Under the pieces are notes generated by a model. That model worked only from the letters and a program-made list of their open reading frames with translations. It made no database searches and was not told the DNA's origin. A stretch of 60,000 bases of DNA from Membranipora membranacea (taxonomy: Eukaryota; Bryozoa; Gymnolaemata; Cheilostomatida; Membraniporidae). Within the stretch, counting starts at the first letter, position 1. The number at the start of each line of letters is the position of its first letter. This document shows, one piece after another, positions 1 through 9,848 of the stretch. The translations under genes and the position numbers were made by a program. Where the stretch lies: the NCBI GenBank assembly GCA_914767715.1, contig OU612071.1, forward strand, positions 7,301,493 to 7,361,492, read 5' to 3'.

Positions 1-64
1 AATTGTTCATGTTGCTCTATGTTACAACATATCTTTTGAATAAAATCAAAACAATACAGCGTAC

Positions 65-3000
65 CTTTGGTGGAAATTTTCACATGATTGTCTGATTTTT
101 TTAATGCAGGAATCTTCATCTTGATAAGTTGATGTATCAAGTCCTCTGTCTCATTGTATCTCGCAGTTACATCCACCTGTCAGAGGAGGAGATAAGTAAT
201 GAACAGGAATACAAGATGGCTGACTGGATGGATCCTGCTATATTGAAGCGCAGTGTTTGTGCATCACATGTACATAACACAGCAAAACAAAATATAATAC
301 ACAATGTTTGATCAAGAAATTGCTAAGTAACTAAAACTCAGAACCAAATTTGAGAGCACAAGTGTATTTTTGATATAAAATAGCTGGTATGTGCTTGCAC
401 AGGGAATCATCATAGCGGTGTTGCGTCAATAATTGTTTTGTATATTATATAACAGGTTAATCATTACTTAGATTTTATTGATAACTTTCGAATTTCAAAG
501 TAATAAAGCTGATCACCTCGGAACTCTTACTTTGTTGGTAACAATGTTTTAAAAGCTTTTTCAGGGATCCAATTGCTGCTTAACTTGCTAAATATTTCTT
601 TTTTCTACCTCGTATCTCATTGGGTTCAATTAACTCGCTGAATATTTCCATTCGCTACCTAATTTCTGTACGGTATCAGAGGGTCGAATAACAAGGCTCA
701 ACATAAGTGCTAAAATGAATGTGTATCTAGTGCCCGATCATTGAGGAAAATTACATAAGGTTAATCACGGACTGATTGTTGCCATAGGTTTTTTAGACCG
801 AGTGTTTAATACGTAAAGAGTTTCTCGCTTTTTTTATTTCAAGATTGAAGGAATTTGTGATCTTCATCACATGGCAGACTTAATGGGAGTTACTTATCCA
901 CATTGCTGACACATTGAGGCTTGAGCCATCACAAGTTTTATTCTTAATGAAATTTTTGATAAGGTTGATTACCTGATGATATGTGAAGAGTCGAGACTCA
1001 ATCCTTAAGGTCTGCCTGCTTATCCTGTCCAACATAACTCCAACTTCATCATCTAGGAAACCAGTCACCTCAGCTTTAAATTTGGCCCTCATTTCTTTCA
1101 GTTCGGTCTCAAGCTTCGCATATTTCTCAGTGATCTCATCAATCTGGAAGCCATGGAAGAAAAACATAAATATTCATAATTGGTAACAGAGTATTATCAG
1201 CTTTTATATCTTGCAAGCAATTTGAACTCTTTATCGCGCAACCACTCATTGTCTTCGAATTTCTGAATATTACAGCAATTTCTAGCCTGGCATTATTTCA
1301 TTAAAATGTTTGCAATTGGTTCACATATAGACTTTATATTTCTGATATGCGTTCAGATACTCTGATGGCATTGCGTAATAACACGATTTGTCCTTACACA
1401 ATAAATAATTGACCCAACTTGAGGTGTTCATCTGTGAGTTTCATTGTACCTGTTTGTCCCTTGCTCCGTGAAGTTCTTTTATCATTGCATCTGTTTCTGT
1501 TTCCCAGTCAGATATTGCAGCTGTCAGCTGTTTAGACATTCCTAGTAGGTGCTCCTCTTTCTCGTAAACCCATAGCTTCATCTTGTTAGCACTTTCTATC
1601 AGCTCTGCAACCAACGTGTTAAGCCGAAAAAGTTTATGACTCGAACCTGAAAGAGATGAGGTGAAGTTTTCAATTTTTACGTAAACTACAAGCTAAGCTT
1701 TACGCTCAAACTAAAACTACTTACTGTGTAATTGTTATTTTATCGAGCTAGTTTAGCCACATAAAGGCTATGAAGTTCAATAGATTCCAAATGAGCCTGC
1801 CCTCAAATAAAGGGTATAAACTTTATTCGCATGAGCTGTGAGAAGCGTTCTTGAAAGGCTTGATATTAATGTTACTAATTTTTGAATGCCACTAAGAGAA
1901 ACAAACCATCAGAACATGATCCGATCCCCTGTGAAAAGTGGCATGTATGACAAAAGACGTTGTGACATCTCCCACAGCCTATACTGTAGGGTTCATCTAT
2001 ATGTGTCTGACAGTATCTGGTCTCCATCTTTCTGAACTCTTTCTTATATTCATCCATTCTGATGCGGGCATGATCATCCAAGGATTCATTATGGTGCTTT
2101 AAAAAAGATTATAAAATGCCAAATTAATTATAGTCATTCAGTCTTGCTTTAGCCTAGCCAGTGATTCCTATGCTTTTGTTTTCTGGAGAATATTGTTGCA
2201 TCCATTGGCTTCTTTTTTCACAATAATATATCAAACTTTTTTATATTGAAACCCATAACATACTCGTTGGCATGTGTTTGTCTGCTAGATATTAGTATAT
2301 ACCTTTCCAATTGAGAACATGGCATTGCTACATCCACGTTTAAGACAGTAACCTTGAGTATATCAAACCTACCTTCTCATGAGTCGTACAGAACTTCTTC
2401 TTACATATTATGCAGTAAATCTGAGCCAGCTCTCTTTTATCTTCTTTTCTCATACAAACATCACAGCAGAGAAACGCATCTAGTGGATCTGATGCATTTG
2501 GTAAGGAGCCGATTTCTTCATCAAATACAGCCCTAAAATTACATCAACTATCATAATTCTGTTAGCAGTCCATGGCTACAGTCTACAGGCAGGGGCGTAT
2601 ATTCTAAAAAATTTCACTCACTGACTTTTCAGAGATGAGCATAATAATCGGGCGCAGCCCGATCCACACGCCGTAGGTGTGGCGGGGAGGGTGTGGGAGG
2701 GGCGCTTAAGCGCCCTCCCACCACGGAAATTTTTGCATATCGGTAGCAAAATAGTGCAAGCAGAGAGGTATTTCAATAGCTCACTGAGCTGTTGGGTACT
2801 TTCAGAAAACAACTCAATAGCAGTAGAAGATTACGGTAAAAATGCTCCAGTTATAAAGCACCCATTTGAAAAAAGCTGGCCTGGATGGGATTCGAACCCA
2901 CAACAATCTTATTAACAGTGATTATAAAGCGGACGCTCTACACACTGAGCTATTCAGCCACTCACGGAAATCCATGGGCCGTGAGTGCTAATATACGCCA

Positions 3001-5613
3001 CTGTCTACAGGGGAATATTTGGAAAACATTGTTTACATATTATCATCAGATTCACACAGGCCCTCTGTTCTTGAACTGAGCTAGACCAAAAAAAGTGCTC
3101 AGAACCTTTATTTTTCGAGCCTCAAAAATAATAGATTAAACAAATAATATTATTAGTGAATTCTCCTGGTATTAAAGATTCTCCAGTCGGATTCACATTA
3201 TTGTGATAAGGCAGCGATAAGAAATCTTGAACGATGCAAAACAATGCTCTACTCTTGCAAATAAGCCTATTTATGCCTTCCTCTTTCATTGTTGATGCTT
3301 GATATAGAATCATGGTATTTCAATAAAATGTGATGGACCAAAGGCCATCGAGTGAACAAGATTTTGGAGCAGTAACTCCGCATCACAGCACCTTTCACAT
3401 CACTAAATTTGCAACCGATGACAGCAGGCGTCAATCAGGATATTGAATGATAATGATGTAGCCATTATAGGAACAATTGGTTCAATAAACTGGGTAAAGT
3501 TTTATCAAAGTGATTAGTATTTACATCTACAGTGAGGCCATTGCTCAATCTATTCAAAGTTATCGGTCGGTGAGAGTTTTGCCAAACAATGGTGATAGGG
3601 AAGAGTTATCATGGTAACCAAGATGAAACAATGTTTCTGTCTTCAGATAAAATCGCCATTGTTCTTGGTCTTCATTGTGACAACCCCTATCAGAGCTCTT
3701 ATCAATGTTCCGTCCATTGTTTGTTATCTAATGATGAGAGTGTACTTATTACCATTAGTCATCTCGTTATAGAGTGGTAACATCTATACTCAAATGATGA
3801 CGATGGCGATGTGGGAATATAAATCAAGAAAAGCGCACCTAAACTAATAATCCAAAGCCTTCATCAATATCTAACAACCAGTTTTCTGGCAAATATGGCT
3901 TTATGGTCTCAAACTAGCATTATTTATATGTTATCATTGCCAAAAATTATAACTAGGAATTTTGTGCATCGGCCACATTCATGACAAACATGACCAAAAG
4001 AATTAATGATGTATCAGTAGAGGAGTTTTCTTTCCCTGTATAGGAGCTTTGTGATGCTGACGATAGAATCAAGGTCATGCAATATGAGTTGACAGACGAG
4101 TTGTGACAAAGGGAGTGACAATGCCTAAGTGAAGAACCTTTGTGAGATAAAAATGACTATATCCTACTGATAACCAATCCTTAATACTGCCAACTGGCTA
4201 AGCAATGAACTCCCTCTTCCTCAGGAATACAACAGGACGATATTGACCAATCAGCAAACAGTATCGCTTGAGCTATGTCTTGGACATTTGTTGAAATCAA
4301 AATGGCCGCCAAGTGATGAATTCAATATTACATCTATGAAAAAAAATGGCTAATAACCCCATATTCCTTACAAAAGAGTTCATGACTATTAGTTATATCT
4401 CAAGAAAACATCTTAACCTCCCATTCTACAGCTGCATCACTTGCCCAATATACCTGATAGTAGTGTTATTGATTATGTGAACATCAACCACGTGTGTATT
4501 TTGTTGCTTATTTCTTTGTTGGCTCAGAAAATATAGTTAGGGTGGTCTCTTGGGCCCCAAACTATGCTCATTGGATAGAGCACATGTTGTAGGTAATCAA
4601 CTATGTTTAACTTTTCCAAAACATTGTCCATGTGACGGGGTAGCAAGCCACAAAAGCAAAAATGTGTCTTCAAATTACTTCACAAATGATATATTTCACA
4701 ATAAATATCTTCAGTCATAGTGCACTTAGAGTCATGTGGTTTTTTTATCAGATAAACACCCATTTAATTGAGATCAACTATGAATCAAATACATCTTACT
4801 ACCCATCAATAATCCTAGAAACATGATCTGCTCTGCTCCGAATTTGTGGCAGTGAACCTTCTCAGCCAATGAAAGCCCTGATATTATTTGATGCAGTGAG
4901 CCTATGGTTTATTTTCTGTTGTTTAGTGGCATACACGATGGAAAGCCGAATATTCCTATATAGACCTAATCTTTTAAGCCTATATTATAAGGCACACTAA
5001 ATAGGCTTATTGTCTAGGACATCACACTAAGCCACACACACAATTCATATGTGTTGTTATTCCTGAGGGAGAGGAAGTTCATTGGGCTAAGAGACCAACC
5101 CTCGGCACACTTTGTCATGTTGCTCAAATATCCATCGGGACCGGGTTTATAAAATTGGATGCATAATGTAGTCAAGACAGCGCTTTGCAGAATGATGCCA
5201 TGTAGAAGTGTGAACATGGTAATGCTGATCATCCGATGCATTTCAATCACAAGCCTAGAGCCATACATGAGATCAGTTTGAACATAGAAATGAATATCGA
5301 ATGTGATTGACAGTGCCTTGAACAATGCTCTCATATATACCATGACCCGATATGATAACGTACCTGTTAAAAATCATCACAATATCTAAGGAGTTTTCCA
5401 GTCGTCAAAGCACTTATTAATAAAATATACAAGGCAACTGAGTTCTCACCTGCATAGGGAACACTTGACTACGTTGGTGACCTCAGAATCCTTAGTCAGA
5501 CATTTCACACAGAATATATGTCCAGGATGACACGGTAGCCTCTTCAGCTCAATGTTCTCAAAGCAGAGAGAGCACTCCAGAAACTCTTGTTCTCTTTCAG
5601 TAGATTCGGCCAT
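65..5613 (-). CDS. TRIM-type E3 ligase gene, copy A (exons 1-6, 3' end off window)
   Basis: Six coding exons read on the minus strand: 5450-5613, 2373-2532, 1907-2096, 1450-1646, 973-1143 and 65-176. Each has AG acceptor and GT donor, and the lengths (164, 160, 190, 197, 171, 112) and phases equal those of copy C. The start is the ATG at 5611-5613 (MAEST). An upstream in-frame ATG exists, but the homologous frame in copy C is closed just upstream of MAEST. Exon 1 encodes a RING finger (CSLC, PCHPGH, FC, KC, CSLC). Exon 2 gives B-box 1 (CDVC, YCIIC, FCTTH) and exon 3 gives B-box 2 (YCQTH, CGRC, CHTC). Exons 4-6 are charged and heptad-like, as in TRIM coiled coils. No stop or frameshift is seen in the visible 331 codons. 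By family knowledge TRIM proteins are RING E3 ubiquitin ligases. The propeller exons should lie left of position 1. Intron 1 is about 2.9 kb, against 0.95 kb in copy C, partly because of a tRNA-headed repeat. Confidence 0.85.
2591..2960 (-). repeat. tRNA-headed SINE-like repeat in intron 1 of TRIM copy A
   Basis: On the minus strand, 2959 to 2876 reads like a tRNA: an A-box-like TAGCTCAGTG with GCTC/GAGC D-stem, and a perfect B-box GGTTCGAATCC in a GGG/CCC T-stem. The acceptor arms pair at only about four positions and the anticodon arm is too long, so it is not a working tRNA. Downstream follow about 230 bp of body, including a GC-rich palindromic stretch (2650-2725) unlike the AT-rich surroundings. 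A tRNA head plus unrelated body is the usual build of a SINE. No second copy is in the window, so the 3' boundary is approximate. Confidence 0.5.
2961..5449. other. Remainder of intron 1 of TRIM copy A
   Basis: This is AT-rich intronic sequence. It contains no recognisable exon or repeat with a partner in the window. A 109-codon open frame on the minus strand (5014-5343) resembles nothing I know and has no homologue in the intron of copy C. Confidence 0.5.
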
Positions 5614-5818
5614 TTTGATGATAAATTGTTTGAAGGTAGTAGCAGGGTACTGCGAAGCGTATGCAAATGCCGTACCTGACAATCACCTGATGAAGATAGG
5701 GGGTGAAACTATTTCAATCATCTGAGATAAGCGTGTGGCGTAACCTGATTACACTGTTTGATCCTTGTGACACAATGCAAACAAAACTGATAATATCCGC
5801 TTCAAAGTTCACATAAAA

Positions 5819-5828
5819 GGGGATTTCT
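5819..5828 (+). promoter_or_regulatory. NF-kB-like motif in conserved block upstream of TRIM copy A
   Basis: The string GGGGATTTCT lies about 206 bp upstream of the copy A start codon, in a block AAAAGGGGATTTCTCAGC that copy C repeats exactly at its own promoter. It matches the NF-kB consensus GGGRNNYYCC at 9 of 10 positions. The conservation is seen directly, but the factor assignment is inference. The two genes are recent duplicates, so identity alone is weak evidence of selection. Confidence 0.3.
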
Positions 5829-7099
5829 CAGCTTGATGTTGACTGACAATGAAATTGGCAAGCGGTTAGGTCCTATTTTATGATCTTTCCATGATGTTTT
5901 CAGTCTGAGATTGTTGTACTACAGTCATATGACAGCTAGTTTGTCAAACAGTCTAGATATCAAAAATTAAGAGAAGATAACTTTTGCAACAGAAGGAAAA
6001 AACTCTCTCCGGGTAACTCATACAAAAAAATTATTTTATCAAACACTTTTGGAGAAGTTGAATTGATGCTGACCTTTATTAGATATTCTACCCACTAGAG
6101 CGATCATCAGAGCAGTACAGGCACCCCTATATTACTTGTTGTTGATCATGTCTAGTTTGTATAGAGTTACCTCTTTCCATCAATGTAGTGGTCAACTCCA
6201 TAAAAAAAGTGATCAAAGAGGAGCAGCATCCATGCCTCCTGGCTCATCTTTAGGACAGCTGTAAGCATGACTTTTTCATCGTATCATCTTTATTTCTGAA
6301 CAACATTTCCCTGGATGTTTTTAGTAGCGGAATGAATGCTATATATAATTGAAAGAGGAGATAACTCATAGCCTATAATTGGTCCTAGCAGCAGTAGATG
6401 AATATTGGTGTAAAGGTGTAAGCTTTTAAACAAGTGAAAAGCGTGAACTCGTTCCATAAATATTGGTAAATCCTGGAAAGGGATGCTGTTCCTATACAGG
6501 ATTGACCAATATTTTCGTTATTTGACTAGTTTTCTGAGGTAGGAATATTTAAATTGCATACAATTCGGCAAGCACGCCAACATACTAATTAAAGCTTTTG
6601 TCAAACTGAGACAATGGGCCTTTTGTCTCCGTATGTTATCTCCAATACAATCAATAACATAACATCAAATTTCATGGTTTTGCCAGTCAGTGCTTACCCC
6701 CACTGGGTCAGCGCATCGAAAATTGGACGCTATAAGTTGGTAAAACATTGCTTGGTATCAGGCTATAAGTCAATTGTCACCTCTATATACACTAATTCTG
6801 ACTTCTATATAATGCTGCTTCGGGTCGGACACTGGTTTGATGAACTATTGCTATTCACTGTCAGGATATTAGTGCCGCAGGAGCTGCCGGTTCACTGGGG
6901 GAGCTATCAAGGTTGATTGTTCCAGCCCCCTGCACCCTTGGGTGTATAAACACCTGCTGTCATATTACTGGTGTAGCCGACTAAGAATTACACGTTAAAG
7001 GATCAATCAAAAAATAATTCATATCAGCTTGCTATAATTATTGATGGTTGGCAACAGACTGAAGGATCCCCTGGTTTGTGAAATTTGAAGCAGATATTA
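5829..7099. other. Intergenic stretch between TRIM copies A and B
   Basis: I see no gene here. A 100-codon plus-strand open frame at 6614-6916 shows no motif, splice context or repetition, and I treat it as chance. The RING, B-box and coiled-coil exons that copy B once needed are not present in this stretch on either strand. Confidence 0.5.
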
Positions 7100-7287
7100 T
7101 CAGTTTTATCCTTTTTAGAGCGCTTAGAGCCATTTTTTCGGAAATTTTTTTATGTGACACTTTGTGGATCACTTGCAGGTATTCTCACTTTCAATTCTAT
7201 GACGCAACAAAATCTGGTTGTGCGTGGATAGTGCATGAATCATTGACTTTATCATTGAAAATATTAGAATTTGACATACAAATTTAG
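7100..7287 (+). mobile_element. Internal fragment of the 8028-8906 fold-back family
   Basis: This segment matches the arm of the complete element at 8028-8906. The shared run starts at TTTTTAGAGCGCTTAGAGCC and continues through CTATGACGCAACAAAATCTGG to GACATACAAA. It includes a segment of about 100 bp that the left arm of the complete element has lost but its right arm keeps. It abuts the truncated exon 6 of TRIM copy B with no terminal repeat at either side, so it is an arm fragment, not an intact insertion. Confidence 0.75.
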
Positions 7288-8027
7288 TTTAGGGAGGTCT
7301 TGATACATCAACTTATCAAGATGAAGATTCCTGTATTCAAAGAATCAACCCATCATGTGCAAGTTTCCACAAAAGGTACGCATCTTAAGTTCTCCTCCGC
7401 TGTGTTGGTCTTTGGTACTGGTTTTGTTTAACTAATACTTCGTAACTTAGTATGCAGCATTCATAATGAATAATAACTTACTCAATATTAACCCCAATGA
7501 CTGATTTTTGTTATCCCAAAATTGCATTTATATCCACTGTTTTATTAGAGTGTGGAGAAATTCAGCCTTCAATGGGGTTGACAGTTGCAAAAGACGGCCT
7601 CCTGACTCAGCCCTCACCTCAGCAACCCAACCCACCCAGCACCTTAAAATCAATAAAAACGGTTAAACTCACTAGTGGGCAGCGCCCCCTGTCTGTGACT
7701 ACCCACGGATATAACACTTACATAGGCTATATGGAGGTCAACTTTGCAAGTTTGTTGGGGAATCAGATGAGCAGAAAGTGTAGTCCTGGAGGTCAAGTGT
7801 CAGGTGTTCAAGTTTACAATAATGATCTTTATGTTTTAGCAGGGAATGTGTTGAAAGTTTTCGAACAATCAGGTCTACTTCAACGATCATGGAATATACC
7901 TGCTGGCAGTGGTTATGATTGTATAAGAGTTTTGAATGACAAGGTCGTTGTACCTGATGGAACCCAAAAATCATTGGTTGTGTATTCACTTACAGGGCAG
8001 GTAGTAAAAAACATCCAATGTCCGGAT

Positions 8028-8906
8028 CATAGAGTTATTATATACTCTAGAGTGGACAATGCAGTGCTAAAAACGTCCTACTTAATTATTGCGAAATCCA
8101 TGACACAACGCAATCTGGTTGTGCATGGCTAGTGCCTGTATCATAAAACTTTTCATTGAGAATATACGTATTGACTATGGAAATTTTGATTTTTAGAGCG
8201 CTTAGAGCCATTTTATCGGAAATTTTTTATGTGACACTATGTGGATCACTTGCAGGTATTCTAAATTTCAATTCTAGTTTATGGAGCACTTATAGCCACT
8301 TTTTTCAGACAATCTCACATGTAGCATCATTTACATCACCTGCAGGTATTTTCTCTTCCAGTCAGTAGAAAACAGCTGCTAGCCCTGTCATGGCAATTTA
8401 AGCTCATGTGTTTGCGGTTTATTTTTGGCTTATTTTAATGGGAGAATAAGAAATTCTTTTATACTGACTGGAAGAGAAAATACATGCAGGAGATGTAAAT
8501 GGCGCTACATGTGAGATTCTCTGAAAAAAATGGCTATAAGTGTTCCAAATACTAATTTTGTATGTCAAAATCTAATATTTTCAATGATAAAGTCAATGAT
8601 TCATGCACTATCCACGCACAACCAGATTTTGTTGCGTCATAGAATTGAAAGTGAGAATACCTGCAAGTGATCCACATAGTGTCACATAAAAAGATTTCAG
8701 AGAAAATGGCTCTAAGCGCTCTAAAAATCTAAATTTCCACACTCAATACGTATGTTCTCAATAATAATAATAAGTTATATGATACAGGCACTAGCCATGC
8801 ACAACCAGATTGCGTTGTGTCATGGATTTCGCAGTAATTAAGTAGGGCAAAAGCTGATGCTATTTTTGTACACATTGTCCACTCTAGAGTATATAATAAC
8901 TTTATG
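8028..8906. mobile_element. 879-bp fold-back DNA transposon with 8-bp target duplication
   Basis: Two inverted arms of about 370-450 bp face each other around a short centre (about 8390-8455). The termini read CATAGAGTTATTATATAC and, on the other strand, CATAAAGTTATTATATAC. They are flanked by GTCCGGAT (8020-8027) and GTCCAGAT (8907-8914), an 8-bp duplication with one mismatch. The interrupted propeller reading frame is continuous without the element and one duplication, which fixes the ends. There is no coding capacity, so it is non-autonomous. hAT and P superfamilies both make 8-bp duplications. CAT-type ends and a target close to the Drosophila P-element consensus GTCCGGAC favour P, but this is inference. 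Confidence 0.85.
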
Positions 8907-9418
8907 GTCCAGATACAAAAAATAGCCTTAAATCAATGGCTGTGTGTGGGGATAAATCAGTGATTGCAAGTGATTATGGCACTAGCAGTGTGTTTAGGGT
9001 AAATATAGAAAGTGGTGAGGTGCTGTGGACATCAAAGAAAATTTCATACCCGGAAGGAGTTGTCTGCTTCAAGAACCGATAAGTACTTGTCTCTAACTGC
9101 ACCAGCACTCCGATATGGACACTGGATACCGACTCAGGTGAGCGCACTTCAAACACTGCATACATCTAACAACTTAGGAGTTATTATCTCAAAATAGCAA
9201 TTTTGTATTCTATTGCATTCTCTCACACTGTCTCAGCAATTCTAACATATCCTTCTACCGTAGGTGAGCTTCTGGGCAAGATGATTAGAGGTGCTGACTG
9301 GCACTATGACCTTCATGTTGATGGTGATTTACTCATGGTGCCAAAATGGAGTGGGTGCTCAATAGAGTATTGTAAGCTGGATGTTGAGCAATTGGTTTAT
9401 TTCTGGAGCATCAGTGAT

Positions 9419-9820
9419 TGTGTTAGCAGTTATCCTCTCATGCACTGATAGAGGGTAACTCCCAAATTAAATCTCACAGCTCTCTTATTTGAGGAGGTTG
9501 GATAAGTGGTTTTTCTTTTCTATTCTGATGGTTCTGAGGAGACACATGTTTTGTGCACAGAAATTTTGCTAAGCTATGCCCTGATACATCACCATATGTA
9601 AGTGTTTCTATATTGTTGTTTTCTGCATTATGTGTATTAGTGTAATGTGTGTTTTGCTTATCTGAAGAGCTGTTTCTATGAGCAAAGATGAGATTAATAT
9701 TCAGTTTTGTGTGGCCTAAAACATATGGTAAATTTCACCAATATTAATTTTAGGTACAACCTCTGTGGCAATAAACTAAAGATAAGATAACTACAGTAAA
9801 TCTACATAGATCCCAATACA
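9419..9820 (+). repeat. 5' LTR of the BEL/Pao element
   Basis: This 402-bp direct repeat starts TGTGTTAGCAG and ends CCCAATACA. By eye it is identical to the 3' LTR over its whole length. It follows the GTGAT duplication directly. Confidence 0.95.
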
Positions 9821-9848
9821 GTACATATGCTCAGTGAAATATCAATCC

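Noticed and set aside
2876-2959. Functional tRNA gene (minus)
   Set aside because: Internal promoter boxes are good, but the acceptor stem pairs at only about four positions and the anticodon arm is too long.
5014-5343. 109-codon minus-strand frame in intron 1 of TRIM copy A
   Set aside because: No domain, no splice context, and no counterpart in the same intron of copy C.
6614-6916. 100-codon plus-strand frame upstream of TRIM copy B
   Set aside because: I first considered it as a lost 5' exon of copy B, but it shows no RING, B-box or coiled-coil pattern.
7497-8132. A stand-alone 211-residue propeller protein
   Set aside because: The open frame starts before the exon acceptor at 7548 and ends inside the fold-back element. 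It is a fragment of the interrupted TRIM pseudogene.
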